Of a DNA stretch of 64,000 nt, positions 35,989-48,982 are shown one piece after another. Both the position numbers and the translations under genes were made by a program. Source of the stretch: Strigops habroptila (Eukaryota; Chordata; Aves; Psittaciformes; Psittacidae); the NCBI RefSeq assembly GCF_004027225.2, contig NC_044277.2:37125812-37189811 (forward strand), in the 5' to 3' direction. The notes beneath the pieces are model-generated. The model saw nothing but the letters and a program-made list of their open reading frames with translations, searched no databases and was not told where the DNA came from. How positions within the stretch are numbered: the first letter of the stretch is position 1; the number at the start of each line of letters is the position of its first letter.

Positions 35989-38410
35989 GTATTTTTAATG
36001 TTCTTTTTCTTGTGGAACTTTATGCAGATAATGATGTCTGAAATGCATGCACATTGCAAATACAGATTGCAGGTTATAATAATGTTTACTAATACTAGCT
36101 ATGTTGGCTAAATGTTGTCTAATAGTACAGCAAACTATTATTCTTCCCATTTTTCATTGTTTTGGTGGTGTGTTTTTACTACTGATTGTAATTTAATGGC
36201 AATGTGAGTGCTTTCCTAACTAGAGATTTTGTTTGTGCAGATTTACTTTTACAACAGTTGTTTTATTTGGATTATAAGTAGTTTATGGTAACTTCATATT
36301 CTGCATGTGTTAAAAAAAAAATAATCTGATATTTGTACAGTTTTTACTCTGTGTGAAATCCTCCATTAGTTATCTTTCATGAATACATAATACTATTACA
36401 TATCGTAATTGGACTTGAGCACCTTAATTTCTACTCAAGTGTGTACTTGAATAGTTTCATCTATTTCTTTCTCATGGAAGGAGACATTTAGGTAAAATTC
36501 AATAACTTCCCTTTTAATATTATTGCAGGATTGATTGCAGTGATGAAACTTAAAAATTTTCCAAAAGCTTAAAGTAGGATAGCTTGCAACTAATTTATGC
36601 CATATATTTAGTTATAATTACATTTCTGTACAAACAGGACATAATGGTCTAAATGTTTCGGTGCAACAGAGAGACTAAGAAATCTAATTAGCCTTAGCAA
36701 AACACCAAGGTACCAGATGTTGTTCAGGTACTTAATTTCTTAGATATGCTCAGCTATTTCCACACAACATGGCAGTATGTAAAGAGCACAGTCTCTTTGT
36801 TGCACTAAAGACATTTAAACTTTAATGTGATTTTTGTAGCAACATGTGAAAAATGCACACTCTTCGTAATATAAAGTCTCATTAAGGAAAAAGTGCATTT
36901 CCTGGGGGAAGCTCTCATGCTCATATATGAATGTGACTTCTCTTTACATTTTCCATGTAAGCTGAAATTTTTAGCATTTGTTCCACATTGTGCTTGGTAT
37001 GACTTGGTTGCAAATTGCTTGTTTCTAAGAATGTAATAAATGTAATTTAACAAGTCATTCCTGAGTTTTTGATTATTTGTCAGTGTTCAATATAAGAATG
37101 AAGAAATGGTATGATACAGTGCAAATGCTTTATACCAAAAATCAGTTGGAAGGAAATATGATGTTATTTCTTTTAGTCTGAGCTGTGTGATTGAATTGTT
37201 CATTCCACAGAAATGTTACACAGTGGTTAGAGGCAGATGTTACAGGAGAAATGTCACTTGCCTGCTTTTTACCTCAAAGACTGCGCTTTCTCTCAGAAGT
37301 CTGAACAAAAATAGAGCTGTTGTATTTTATATGTAAAATATATAATATGGGAGTATTAATTTTAAAATGAAATGTGAATACTAAATTTAAATCCAATAAA
37401 AATGCCACATACAGAGATTTTATGGAAAAATTTATACATTTTATATATTTTTATATTTTTTTTTCTCCTTATTCTGGAGAATGCTGCTGATACTGACACA
37501 TTTTTGAAACTATGGGCAAAGTGGAAGTAAATATTAAACATCTAAATTCCAAGGATGTTGTTCTGACTGTTCTTCAGATGTATTACCTAGATACCATGTC
37601 ACAGCCAAATGTGATTTGAAATAGAGAAAATAAGCACAAGGGATACGACTCCAAAAGTAAAACAAGCAAAAAAGTACTACTGGTAACACTACATATGTAA
37701 AAGCAAAAATGTAGGATTTAATTTACAGTTGTTATTTTGGTTTCACGGAGTATGTGTGAACCAAGTAAACTTTTTTGGAGTTCATTTAATTCAGCAGGAC
37801 ATTGCTGTTTCTTCTGACTTATGGTGTACTTATTTCTTATTTTTGTAAAATATATACTTCAGATACGTTTTTAAGTCTTGGCTTAATCAGAGGTAACAAT
37901 GTCAGAAAAAAATACATTTGTGTTGTTAAAACACTTGCATTTGTAGTTTTAGAAAGTCAAGGAAGTGGGGGAAAGAATTATTTTGGTGATGCTCTTGACA
38001 CTTCTAGATCCTACCATTATAGGAACTGTAGAAACTGTTGTCAAAGAGTCAAAATTTACTGTGACTTTCATGCTTACAAACAAAACTGATTTTAGCATTC
38101 TGCACAAGTTAGTTAACAGTAAGCTAATAGAGGCATGGTTTTTACTAGATTAATGCTTTATTTGGATGCAGTTGCAGTAAGCTGAGGTTATTTATTGGCT
38201 GGCTGCATGTTGTGAGATATTGCTAAAAGTCAAAACTAATTATTTAAATTGCTTAAAGCTGAAATAATTATACAAGTTTAAATTGGCATCTAACAAACAT
38301 TAAGTAATAATTGAATCAAGCTTTTAGATGGTTGTTCATAAGATGTTTTCTGATCTAAGAATGGTTCTCTTATTGAACATTTCCTCTCTTTTAAATGAAA
38401 AACTAAAAAG
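35989..38410 (+). other. ASPH: Intron before the junctin terminal exon
   Basis: About 2.4 kb of AT-rich DNA. No exon, repeat family or RNA gene recognised. The frames at 36805-37053 and 37802-38089 have no recognisable domain. Confidence 0.7.
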
Positions 38411-38754
38411 TAAAAGAAGCTATTAAAGAACCACTCAAGAAATTGAGGGAGAAGCAGGAATCCAAGAAGGAGGATACCAAAGATGAGGAAGAAAGAAAGA
38501 AAACCAGGAAAGGAAAAGATGCTACTGATCGAAAGGACAAGAAAGCTGTTGATACGAATAAGTTAAAGAAAGATTCTGACAAGGCTAAAAGAGACGGAGA
38601 AAAGGAAAAAAGCTTAGACAAAAATGTAAAATCCAAGGAGGCTACAAAAAAATCAGCCAGTGAAAAGGATGGTACTAATCAGGTGGGAAAAGAGAAAGGA
38701 ACAAAAAAGATAGCTAAAAACCCATCCAAGGAAGACAAGAAAGAGAAGAACTAA
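38411..38754 (+). CDS. ASPH: Junctin terminal exon: Lys/Glu-rich luminal domain and stop
   Basis: The acceptor is ctaaaaag at 38410. The frame starts with g|ta (Val): VKEAIKEPLKKLREKQESKK, then about 95 more residues dominated by Lys, Glu and Asp (KKEDTKDEEERKK, KRDGEKEKSLDKN) to a stop at 38752-38754. The alignment VKEAIKEPLKK to human VKELTKEELKK runs on from the linker exon without a gap. This KEKE-type domain is the calsequestrin- and triadin-binding luminal part of junctin in the SR of heart and skeletal muscle. It is a final exon with its own UTR. The open frame on the other strand (38653-39045) is its shadow. The acceptor lacks a strong adjacent polypyrimidine run, though ttcctctctttt lies about 20 bases upstream. 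Confidence 0.94.
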
Positions 38755-39985
38755 ACAGAGTATCAGTTCTGCTACTGAGGAACAGACCTGAAGAATGAGA
38801 AATTCAGCATATTTATATGAATGTGGTAAATACGGCAATAAGAACAGAATATTTTCTGGAAATAAGTGTGAAAAAAGGCTATATGTAATAATTCTTTTAA
38901 AAACTATTAAGCGTGTTCTTGCATTGTAAACACAGTAAATAAGGTCTTCTATGAATCTCAAATATGTACATATGTGAATATTCCTGCGTAACAATGTGTA
39001 TTGAAAACAATCAAATGTGAAATCAATGCAAATTACTTCAAACATACTCTGAATCTCTTGGGTTGTTTTGCCCTTTCATTGTTTCCTCATATTAAAATGC
39101 TATTTTCTTGATGTGGAGATGAAAATGTAATGTTGTATATCAAAGGCAAGTTTAAATGCAGCATTAAGAGGATTTTCTGGACACCTAAAATGGAAACTCA
39201 GAGCAAAATATATTTCTGTTTCATAAAAACAACCAAGAGGAGTATTAATGGAATGTATTGTCATAGGAACCTAGCAAATAAATGTAAATTATTCCCTGCT
39301 AAACTTTTTTTCCCCTAAGTAAGCTGAGAAAACTATTTTGTACACACTCAAACCAAACTTTAGTGTTGTGTTGATTTGAGACTTCAGTGTCTACTCAACC
39401 AAAACATTGCAATACTTTTGCTTATTGATCCTGTGACAATATGTTCTGCTTTGTTCCTTTATTTACTTATTTTTTAGCTATCTTTAGGTCTGAAAACTTA
39501 ATTCATTGTCACTTTTCAGTTAGCTGTGTCCTGATTTTTCTGAGTTTCCTAAGCTTCTGGTAATGAACATTTCTGAAAATTAGGCCATCCATTTAACCAT
39601 TGATGGATATTGTTGGATTCCAGTCACATTTTAAGTGATGCACTACTTACTACTCCTGTATTCTGGTTGAACTTGATTAGAGAACAGCTTATGTATTTTT
39701 GCAATTACTATTTTCTTAAACCAACACTTTTCAAGTACATGATACTTCTATAATCAAGCTCCTGTGTTAGTTTGCTCTTAGAATTCCTGTATTTTTAGCA
39801 CAAAGGAATGATTTATCCAGCAGTCTCATTAAAATAAACAAAGTTATGAAACATTTCTGCAGAGATATTTTAGTATGTTATTGAATCTATACTTGCTTTC
39901 ATGTTTATATGGGAAAGGAATATACTCTAATTTTACCAGACAAATAGTATTGCTTGGTATATTGAAATATTACTTGCACAATAAA
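38755..39985 (+). other. ASPH: Junctin 3' UTR region with polyadenylation signals
   Basis: Non-coding, AT-rich sequence after the junctin stop. AATAAA occurs at 39277-39282, 39833-39838 and 39980-39985, so UTRs of about 0.5 to 1.2 kb are possible. Which signal is used cannot be decided here. Confidence 0.6.
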
Positions 39986-40756
39986 ATTATGCAAGATTCA
40001 GAAGGAAATTTGTAATTAAAATTGAATTTATTATTATATTGCAGTATCATTTTAAAGAAAAAGGAGTGAAATTGAGCATGAGTATGTGTATGTGGGTGGT
40101 GGTGTAAGATTAGAGTCCTGATGGTTGATTCTGTTCCTGGTTTTGCTTAAATTTTGTCTGTAGCAGTTGGCAATACACTTACCTCAGACTTCCAAAAAAG
40201 AACATACATATATCTGTGTAAGATGCTTTGATCGCTACAGATATAAAAAGTGGTAGGGTAAGATCTAATCTTGAGGGTTTTTAGAGGAAACTTATGAAAA
40301 ATAGTTCAAATGAAAGCTGTAGAAAGTAGTGCTGTAGCTTAAGATTCTAGCTGTGATATTTAACAGATTATATACTGAGCTATTTTCTAAATATTTATAT
40401 ATGTGTGAAGAAGGAATGAAAAGGCGTGTGTTATGAACGTTGTAGTGGTTAGCAAAAAATGACAGAATGAAGATCTAATAAATGCACTTGCATAAGGAGC
40501 ATTCTTTTTTAGGTTTTGAAGATGATATACATGTTTATTAATCTTTGGTCGGATAAGTGCTAAGATAGATATTTAACAGAGGAGCACTCAAATCACACTT
40601 AAGAGTGGTGGCACAGTGGTATAGTGCGCATCACTTTTTATTTTCTCCCCTAACGGGACAGAAGTAACTGTCTGGGCGTGAAATTTGGAATGAGTTGCCT
40701 TTCTGATTAACATATTATTGTATCTGTGACCCAAAGTTAATCTGGTCCTAAAAAAA

Positions 40757-40840
40757 GTTTTGTTGGTTGGTTTTTTGGTTTTGGTTTTCTTTTTTCCCCC
40801 CCCCCCCCGGTTGTTTGGGGCTTTCCCCCCCCCCCTTTTT
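40757..40840. repeat. Low-complexity T/G then poly-C tract
   Basis: Runs of T with GG interruptions followed by C13 (40796-40808) and C11 (40825-40835). The - strand open frame here (Lys/Gly-rich) is the tract translated. Confidence 0.9.
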
Positions 40841-41330
40841 AATTTTTGTTTCATTTTATTTAAGCAGCACACCAGGCTATATGGATAGCTACACAATAAA
40901 ATGAGGTTTTTGCCCCAGAGATCTGTTGTGGTGGTGTGTATCTCCATGAAATAATACTGTTATTAAACTTAACATAGCAGCTTACCACATAAGCTCAAAA
41001 AATGCACCACACAAGTAGAAACTGAGTGCAACTTTATTTTAATAAAAATATGAGAGAAAATAGTATCTTGCAAAAAGTAAATGACTTAACGTATTACATA
41101 CTTGACAGGGTTGAATAAGAATTGTTTATAAACACATCATGGATATGTATAAAAGCCTGAAAGCAAAGTCAAGAAATGTGCAAGCAAAACAAAAAAAATA
41201 CTCTTTCTAGTCCCTTTCCTTTCACAACACTCTAAGTGGTTGTTGGCTGTGAAATATTATCTTTTGAAATACTTTGAATCCATTTATTCATGAAGCAAAG
41301 CAAGTGGTTGTCCAGAATTAGAGATGCGGG

Positions 41331-41366
41331 TTATCAGATAATATGAGGTGTTATCAGATAATATGA
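41331..41366. repeat. Direct repeat, 16 bases, 20-base period
   Basis: ttatcagataatatga occurs at 41331-41346 and again, exactly, at 41351-41366. Confidence 0.9.
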
Positions 41367-41650
41367 CTTAAAGAGGTGTATATGTAAGGGAACCGTATTT
41401 TGAAAGCAGCTGGCTGTTTCTATGCTTAGAGGTTCTGAAGTGTGAGGCAGTGGCTAATAAAAGTAACTAGGTTTGTCTCAATATGTGGTTAAAGATGATT
41501 GTAGAAGGAAGTAACTTCTTACTCTTGTAACCATTAATATTACTGCAGTAAAAGATTAATGCAAGTCTTCATAATATTTTTTAATGTTTCAGAGTATTTT
41601 TTAATGATACAAAGAAAATAGGCAAAAAAATTAGTCTAAATTGGGTGCTT

Positions 41651-41670
41651 TTATATATATATATATATAC
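41651..41670. repeat. TA dinucleotide microsatellite
   Basis: About nine TA units followed by poly-T. Confidence 0.9.
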
Positions 41671-42227
41671 TTTTTTTTTCTTCTGATCTTGATTCCATAG
41701 TAGTGGACTCTTAGTTACTGTACTTCTAGATACAGCCTAACTACTTATCTTCATGTAATTTAAGTAATATAAAAAGGTGTAAATAGAATTAATCCTTTTA
41801 TTTCTGTTCCCATTATTTATATAGAACAGTAGAATAAATATATGTTTTTCTCACGATGCATAAAATAATAAAATCTCTCTAGTTTACACAAAGTTGTTTT
41901 GAGGCATACTAGTCCTATTGATATTGAGATATGTTTGACTCCGGTACAAATATGGCAATTAAAAAAAAAACCCCAACCAAACAAACCTAACTTTACTGAC
42001 TTGAAATATATTACTTTTTCCACTTAAAGTTACTTTTCCAAGATTGTTAGCAGTCCAGGAGTGTTTATTATAGTGTAACCTCTGCTTTCTTAAATATTAT
42101 TTTTCTATTGATTTCTGTACATACGGCTTGCGAGAAACTAGTTTGTTTGGGGCAGCATGTGTGTTTCAGAAAGTAGTTTTATCTTAATTGACATTGGAAC
42201 TTAAATATGAACCTTGGAAAAATGGTG

Positions 42228-42435
42228 TAGGATTATAGGAGAATTCCGTTTGGAAGGGACTTCAGGAGATCCGTATTCCAACATCCTGCTCAAAATAGGG
42301 TCATCTCAGAGATATGACCAGGTTACACTGGCCATTGTCCAGTGTGGCCTTTAAAACCTCCAAGGATGGTAATGTATAACCTCTCTCTGCTGGTTTTTTC
42401 CACTGATTTCACTGTCCTCATGGGGCAGTGTGTGT
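42228..42435 (-). mobile_element. Diverged CR1-type LINE fragment, - orientation
   Basis: gtttggaagggacttcagga, ccaacatcctgctcaaaata, tccagtgtggcctttaaaac and ctccaaggatgg are recognisable reverse-complement CR1 3' segments, more diverged than the other copies. Boundaries are estimated. Confidence 0.8.
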
Positions 42436-43153
42436 GTCTAAGTTTGGGTTTGTTTTGTTTTTGTTTTGTTTTTGTTACACCCAGTCTGAATCTTTGTTGT
42501 TTTAAGTCTTGCTTGAAACCTTCCTGAAGAATAGTTGAGAGGAGGATTAGGCTAATAGCAATACAGTCTTTCTTGAGGATGTGTCTTAAAATGTGGCATA
42601 ATCTTTCAAAGCTACTAATTATCTCTTACAAGGGTGTTGATCATTGCTGTTACTGGTTGCTTTCTTTTCATTGTGTTTTGATCTAGAAAGACTGTAGTAT
42701 ATAGAAGTAAGTATCTTAGTGGTAAAATGCCGTCAGTCTCATTTTTTTCTCTAGTAATTTAGTTGTCAAAAGAAATTGGAGATTGAGATAATCTTATTTG
42801 ACTTTCTGTCCCAAGAGAAAACAGCGAGAAAAACCTGTTTCCTATTTTTCTTCTGGATACTGAATTGATGTTGAGAATAGCATAGTCATTTGTTCAGTTA
42901 CTTTGAAATAAAGGCAAGTGCTTAAATTTCTGTTCCATTTTTCTCCTCATTATATGTTAGTCTTAAAAACATACTTTGTTATCTGAATACACTTTAATCT
43001 TTGAATATATCACTGTATATAAGGACAGCTGTTTAATTGAATACATTTTGGAGAGTTTTAGCATCAGTTAATTTAATTGAAACAGTTTTCTTAGTTTATA
43101 ATTGAATAAGATCAAAAAGAGCGTGAAGTTAACTTTATAACTGAAAAATGCAG

Positions 43154-43243
43154 GCCTTAAAGAAACATCTGTCCCAGCACAGCCAATATCACCAGCATCT
43201 GAGGAGACCATCCAGCCTGCTGCGAAATCATATGTTGAATCAG
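43154..43243 (+). CDS. ASPH: ASPH luminal exon (GLKETSVPAQPISPASEE...)
   Basis: 90 bases, phase 1-1, acceptor aaatgcag, donor gtaagg. It reads LKETSVPAQPISPASEETIQ then PAAKSYVES, the Gly before it being completed across the junction. It aligns with human GLKERSTSEPAVPPEEAEPH, the exon following the EF-hand-like segment in the hydroxylase and junctate forms. It is rich in Pro, Ser and Glu, and likely unstructured luminal linker. Confidence 0.9.
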
Positions 43244-44685
43244 GTAAGGCCTTTTGTAAACTAAACTAACTCATTGTGTTATTTCTTTGGGTAGAAAAAG
43301 AAATCTTTCATTGATTTTATGTGTTGCTGATCCGCTTCAATTGATTTAATGGGAATCACTGTTGATAACTTTATATAAATCACTGACCATGAAAAGCTTA
43401 TAATTTAAATGTATAGAAGGCACTCTTGTCAGCTCTCATGGTTATCACTGGAACCGTATCACATCAGAATAACTTTCTGCTGATGCACTGTTGTGGTTTT
43501 GATGTATATGCAACAGTATACCCAGTCAGAATAACAGCAAATTCTCCACCTCAAAAAACCCCAAACCAACCAACCAAACCTAAAACTAACAACCAACTTC
43601 ATAAGATTAATCAAATATTCACTTTTCCACTAAAATCAGTCGTATGTCATAAATACAGTAAATAGGAAAAAAATCATTTAAACATTTTAAAATCCCCATG
43701 GTATTAGTAAAATTCATTAGGTTGAAGAGGAATTCAAGAAAAAAATGTTTTTATATGTCAGAGATCATATATGTGATTTGCATTTTTGTGTTATTCAGAG
43801 ACTACATGTTTTCTCCTGTTCTTTGAAAAGGCTAATCCTACTTGATGTTTATGTGAACCTAACACAACCCACAAATGTTGAGCATATGGTCAATAAAATA
43901 GCATATAGAATTTATTTTTAAAAGACTTACATTACTTAAGTTACAATTTATAAAATATAGAAAGTTAAAAATTTTGTTTCTTTCCACCCCGTAACTGGTA
44001 CCATTTTGGATTGTTATTTGAAAAATGCAATTATGATTTGATTTTGTGCTGTTGGGTTTCTCAGTGTTAATTTCAGGACATTTATATGAAAGCAACAATT
44101 CGTACAAATTCCTGTTGTGTCCTGGGCTGGGTGTGTTAGCTGGTAATAACTTGACCCTGAAATCAGTTTATCATTTATTCTGGTGTGACTTGATACTGTA
44201 ATGTTAGTATGTATTTTACCTGTTCATGAAGCCAACAAAATCCTGCTTCTGCAAGTGACATTTTGTTGACTAATGTGACATGCTAGTGCTGCTGCCTAAA
44301 TTGTAGGAAAGTAATGGATGAAAGTGCTAGTAAAATAATTACTTTGAAAAAGAGTTCTTGATTTGAATAGTTATCTGAAGTTATTAATGTTACTGCCACT
44401 GAGAAAAATATATGTGCAGAGAATGCAGTGTGGATAAATTCTTCTGATTTATCTTTGGAATGAATTTGGTATTATTGATGCAATACTTCCCATACTGGAG
44501 AGTAAGCAAACCCAAATTATTTTTTGTAATGGTGTGAGTTGCAGAGGTTCACCAAGTCAATCTCTGTAGAACTTTATTGAATGGAATAAGAACTTTATGG
44601 GGGCTACTGAAAGCTGCAAGCCTTGACCTAATGTTTAGATTTTGCCTTTTGCACTTACCTTCACTGCAATTTATAATCCTTTTAG

Positions 44686-44760
44686 AGCACAAGAATGCTG
44701 ACGTAGAATTGGAAGAAGAAATTCAGTCTGTTCTTCATGAAGCTCTCCATTCCCAGCCTG
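44686..44760 (+). CDS. ASPH: ASPH luminal exon (EHKNADVELEEEIQSVLHEA...)
   Basis: 75 bases, phase 1-1, acceptor atccttttag, donor gtaatg. It reads EHKNADVELEEEIQSVLHEA then LHSQP. The core EEEIQSVLHEALHS matches human AKEQIQSLLHEMVHAEH and looks like an amphipathic helix. Confidence 0.92.
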
Positions 44761-45248
44761 GTAATGCATTAATGCTTAGAAATCACTGAAGAATTTATAA
44801 AGCCTACTATAGGCTAGACTCTAGAAACTCAGAGTTTGGTTTTGGTATGTATTTTAAGTACTTTTGCCTGCACGAAACATTCTAATCAGCTAATTTGTTA
44901 TTTTCAAGAGAATACAGGAAGTTCAGTCACAAATCCTAAAATCACTCTTCCCTAGGGGTGTTTGGCAGCGTAGCTCAAATCAGTCACTTGAGAAAAACTT
45001 CCTCAAAATACTGGGTGGAGTGCAAGAGTAGGTAAACAGATATGGCTTTTACTGTGGGTGAAGAAGACACTGCCAGGTCAGTGCAGACACTTTGGGTTTA
45101 TATTGCTAAAAGGTGCAGACAAGTCATCTGTCCCCATGCCCTTTGGGAACTAGTTGAAAAACATGAAGGGTGTGCTGAAGACCAAATGTTTGCTAGTAAT
45201 AGAGTTTACCAGAGTACATATTCTCTAACAATCTGTATTATTGATTAG

Positions 45249-45410
45249 GAGAGAGACATGAAGATGTAGATGAAAGTTTAAATGAACAATGGCAAGTGAA
45301 GGAAGAAATACGTGGAGAAACACTTGAAGCTCCTACAACACATGACTTGCTCACAGAATTAGAGAATGAAATATCAGAAGCATATGAAACACCAGATTCA
45401 GTTCAGAAAG
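45249..45410 (+). CDS. ASPH: ASPH luminal acidic exon, 54 codons
   Basis: 162 bases, phase 1-1, acceptor attgattag, donor gtatgg. It begins GERHEDVDESLNEQWQVKEE and ends AYETPDSVQK. It is strongly acidic with few hydrophobics, matching in place and composition the human VEGEDLQQEDG... region. Acidic luminal stretches of junctate are the proposed low-affinity calcium-binding part. This is the largest of the acidic exons. Confidence 0.9.
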
Positions 45411-46390
45411 GTATGGAAATGACTAAATACAATGAAAATCAAATTTTGCTAAAAGTAACAACAGACAAATGGAAATGTCTCACTAAAAATTTGATTGATA
45501 ATTTCTACTTGCAGTAGAGACTTAACAAATGTCAACTACAGCAAGTATTATTTAGAAAAATATTTTTAAAATCAAAATGAGATATTTTAATGCCTTGAGT
45601 TTTGGAATCCAGAGAACTATATATTATTATTTAATTATTGCTATATTGGCTTTCAACCAAACAAATTCTCTTCCCAGTAAGAGAGACTTCTGTAATATCT
45701 GTATAGAGTCTGCATCTGGACTTTCTAGTTTATCAAACTAAATTTTGAGGGTTTTTTAGCACAGCCTTTTACAGACACTTTGTCTCATTCTACTTCTGTT
45801 GTGGTTTAAGCCACTCTAATGTGGCTCTCTAAGAGAATGTTATGCATGAACTATATTGTAAATCCTGCTGAGAACATAACATTTTATAAGAAGATGCTCA
45901 TATCCTGCTGCCGTGGGGCACTGACAGGATGATAAAAATTGTTTGTAGTCAAAATAATAAAGCAGAATCATATGATCTAAATACAACTTAGGGAAAAACG
46001 TTTCTGAATGCTTTCTAGATGTACTACTGAGAATTTTACATGGATCTTAATACCTCTTTTTTGAAAAATTAATGTAATGGATCATCTAAAAGTTTTGATT
46101 GCTAGAAATACACTGGGATTCTTTCTTCACAACTGAAGTAATTAATTTCAGTTTGTCTGTTATACTTTCTTGTTTCTATGTCTCTTTTATTCATCCACAG
46201 TGCAAGTTAAAGTAGGGGAATAGAGGGGAAATTAAAATCCCAATTATTTTAAATCTTTAAAATTACTAGTAAGAAGGCAGAGGGAGTATGTTCTACTTCC
46301 TTTACATTTACACAGAAATTTCTGTGGAGAGGCATCATTTTTTGAGCAAATGTATGTAGTTTATATGTGTATACATATTCTCAGTATCTT

Positions 46391-46456
46391 AGAATTATAG
46401 AATGGTTGGAGTTGGAAGGGACCTTAAAGATCATCTAGTTCCAACCCCCTGCCGTA
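46391..46456 (-). mobile_element. CR1 LINE 3' end, short, - orientation
   Basis: agaattatagaatggttgga, gttggaagggaccttaaaga and tcatctagttccaacccc are the reverse complement of the CR1 3' terminus. Only about 65 bases remain. Confidence 0.9.
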
Positions 46457-46639
46457 TATTAGAATAAAATCTTTCAATCTATATACATATCTTGCTGACG
46501 TTAGAAATTTTCTTAAAATTTCTGCTTAGATATTTGATTATACTTACATAAGATTATGTGATATTCTGTTGTAGGGTTTGCAGTATCATACAAGGATTTA
46601 CGAAATTTAAAATTTTGTAAATACATGTTTGTTTCTTAG

Positions 46640-46699
46640 ACGCTGATCTTTTGGAAGACGACCTTGGAGCAATGGAGCCTGAACCATATGAAGCACCAG
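46640..46699 (+). CDS. ASPH: ASPH luminal acidic exon (DADLLEDDLGAMEPEPYEAP)
   Basis: 60 bases, phase 1-1, acceptor tgtttcttag, donor gtataa. It encodes DADLLEDDLGAMEPEPYEAP. It resembles human ...DRFETLEPEVS... in place. It is similar to the later exons at 48869 and 52998 (see findings). Confidence 0.88.
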
Positions 46700-48310
46700 G
46701 TATAATTTTGTTTTTCCAAACTTGGTAATGTTGGTTTTCTGCCTAAACATAGCAAATTATGTGAGAAAGCAAAACAGAAAAAGTTAGACTGGTTTAGGAA
46801 CAGATAATTTTTAATTTTTTTTTTTTTCTCCGAACAACTATTCTTGATTGTGTTGGATATTTTTACTTCGACTGAGAAGACTGTATCATATTTGCTATTG
46901 CACATGGTTCTTAAAAAGAATGATGATGGGTATGGAAACTTTGTCTTCATTGATGCAAAAACTACATTTTACTTTTCTATGTGTTTCTGGCTGTTGTGTA
47001 TGATTGGGATCTGGATAGGTGAGAGATCTGTGGTTGTACAGTCTAAGAAAGCGAGAATGGGATTTATTGCTTATATTACTATCTTCATAGAGTCTACAAT
47101 GCTAAGGTTATTCTAGCCTGTTATTCTTGGCATTAGTCGGAAACTTGTGTTCTCATGTGGATCCTGTCACCTTTCAGAAGCATCCAGTTTGTAACCTTTC
47201 CTTCAGGACCATTTGTTTCTTTATGGACAATTATACTGTCAGAGTGAGTCAGCACCAAGGACTTCATTCTGAACTAGCCTTACACTGTCTTTCTGCACAC
47301 CTTCATTCATCTTTAAAGCTTTTGGGAATTTTGCCTGGACTAATCCAGTTAGTTTATTCATCTTCATATTGTGCTTGATATCGCATGCAATGGCATTAGC
47401 TCATCTTTCCCATTATAAAGAAACATAAGGTGGATATTACAGTTTCCCTGCTACCTGCCAAGTATTTTCTTCTGGATGTTAATAATGCTTGCTTATGGTA
47501 CAGGTAGCCTATTCCATTTACATTAGACATTGATTGCTGTTTGGACTAAGGTTCTTATCTTTGGCTCAGTGTTAGTTCTGGACTTTACAGTTCTGTTTGA
47601 TGCCAAATGCGACAGAAAAATAATTTTCTTAGATGCATCTAAAACTACTTATCCCTGTCTTTGTGGGAGACTACTGCTTTCCAGTTACCAATTTAGAATT
47701 TAAGCTGCGATGGCTCCAAGTGAAAGAATAGTTGCTTTACCTTTAGTACCATGCATTGTCAGATGGATCATACTGAGCATATTAATACCATTGCAAAGAA
47801 TTGTAGTCACAGAGGAAAATAATCCGCATATTTAGCTAGGCAACAACAAAAAAAAAAAAAAGGTAAGTTGCTCTAGATCTGTGATGCCAGAAGTGAATGT
47901 ACATATTTCTCAAGGTCTGATTTCTGGCTTTTGTCTTCTGTAGATCATCACCAGTAGTCCTCCTGGAGATCAGTAAAGAAGCTCCTTGAGAACTTTGAGG
48001 ATAGGGGAAGATTGCGTTTTTTTTATTCCTGTTAAAATAATTATTAAAAAATTGATGGAGGCTAATGGTTCTTGTGGATGTAGATTTCATACATAGAGTA
48101 TAACACATGAATAGAAGAGAGTGGCCCAACTCCTTCCATTAGATTGCCATATGTCAAGTTGCAAGTGTATGTAAGGTTTTAATTTGTCAGTTTTCAACTA
48201 AGGACCTACATTTAGCTATTGACAGACACATTATGGACGCAAGTTAAAATAATCAAGTATATAAAATAATTTTATTTCAACAATACTTATTTTTCATATT
48301 TAATTTACAG
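46700..48310 (+). other. ASPH: Intron in the acidic exon series
   Basis: About 1.6 kb, no exon or repeat family recognised. Open frames at 46844-47116, 47127-47378 and 47836-48129 have no recognisable domain. Confidence 0.65.
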
Positions 48311-48367
48311 TTTCATATGAATATAATACAGATGTGGAAAATACATTAAGTGATCCAGAAGCTCCAG
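48311..48367 (+). CDS. ASPH: ASPH luminal acidic exon (VSYEYNTDVENTLSDPEAP)
   Basis: 57 bases, phase 1-1, acceptor atttacag, donor gtttgt. It encodes VSYEYNTDVENTLSDPEAP, comparable with human HSYHVEETVSQD. The weak donor suggests optional use. Confidence 0.85.
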
Positions 48368-48868
48368 GTTTGTAAATTTTCATGGCTTCAGGTGACAATA
48401 TAATGATTTATGCTTATTTTTAAAACATGCTTCGAAGTAATATGTCATATTGACTGTTTCATCACAGTTTTATTTTCAAACAGTTTTTTGAGTAGTTTCA
48501 AATAAGCCTGATTTTTGCAACTGTGTTACCATCAGAATTGTGAACACGCCACTCCACAAATCCAGTCCAGAAATACGTAAATATCTTGTTCTGTCAGGAG
48601 TCTTCCAGTCTAATCAATGGATTGTGGAAGATCTACTTGTAAATACAAATATGCATGGACTTACTATATTGTGTGACTTACAGTGTAGCTTCTTGAACAT
48701 GTTTTACAACCCAGCTGGCGCTTTCAAAAAAAACACCATAATATTAACTCAGTACGATTAGTTGTTATTCTTGAGCTAAATATATGATCTTTTAAACTTC
48801 TCTTGTGCAATTTAATTGTTGCATGAAAATTTGATTGGAATATAAAATATTAAATATTTTTATTTAAG

Positions 48869-48913
48869 GTGACGCTGGGTTAATGCTAGAAGATGCTGTG
48901 GAACATTATGCAG
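48869..48913 (+). CDS. ASPH: ASPH luminal acidic exon (GDAGLMLEDAVEHYA)
   Basis: 45 bases, phase 1-1, acceptor ttatttaag, donor gtccat. It encodes GDAGLMLEDAVEHYA. Both splice sites are weaker than those of neighbouring exons, so inclusion is uncertain, but length, phase and composition fit the series. Confidence 0.72.
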
Positions 48914-48982
48914 GTCCATTCCAAAGTCTTATTTCTTTTTATTGAAGTTTCATAAAATTTTGTCCCCAGACCAAGAGAAACA

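Larger units (their letters stand above)
39986..43153 (+). other. ASPH: Intron between junctin end and the acidic exon series
   Basis: Contains a C-rich/T-rich tract (about 40757-40840), a 16-base direct repeat (41331-41366), a TA microsatellite (about 41651-41670) and a reverse CR1 fragment (about 42228-42435). No exon recognised. Confidence 0.7.

Noticed and set aside
36529..36572. Possible terminal exon after taatattattgcag reading GLIAVMKLKNFPKA-stop
   Set aside because: Weak acceptor, composition unlike either junctin or the acidic exons, and no conserved counterpart known.
38653..39045. 130-codon open frame on - over the junctin exon and UTR
   Set aside because: Antisense shadow of the Lys/Glu-rich exon (gives Phe/Leu/Ser-rich protein).
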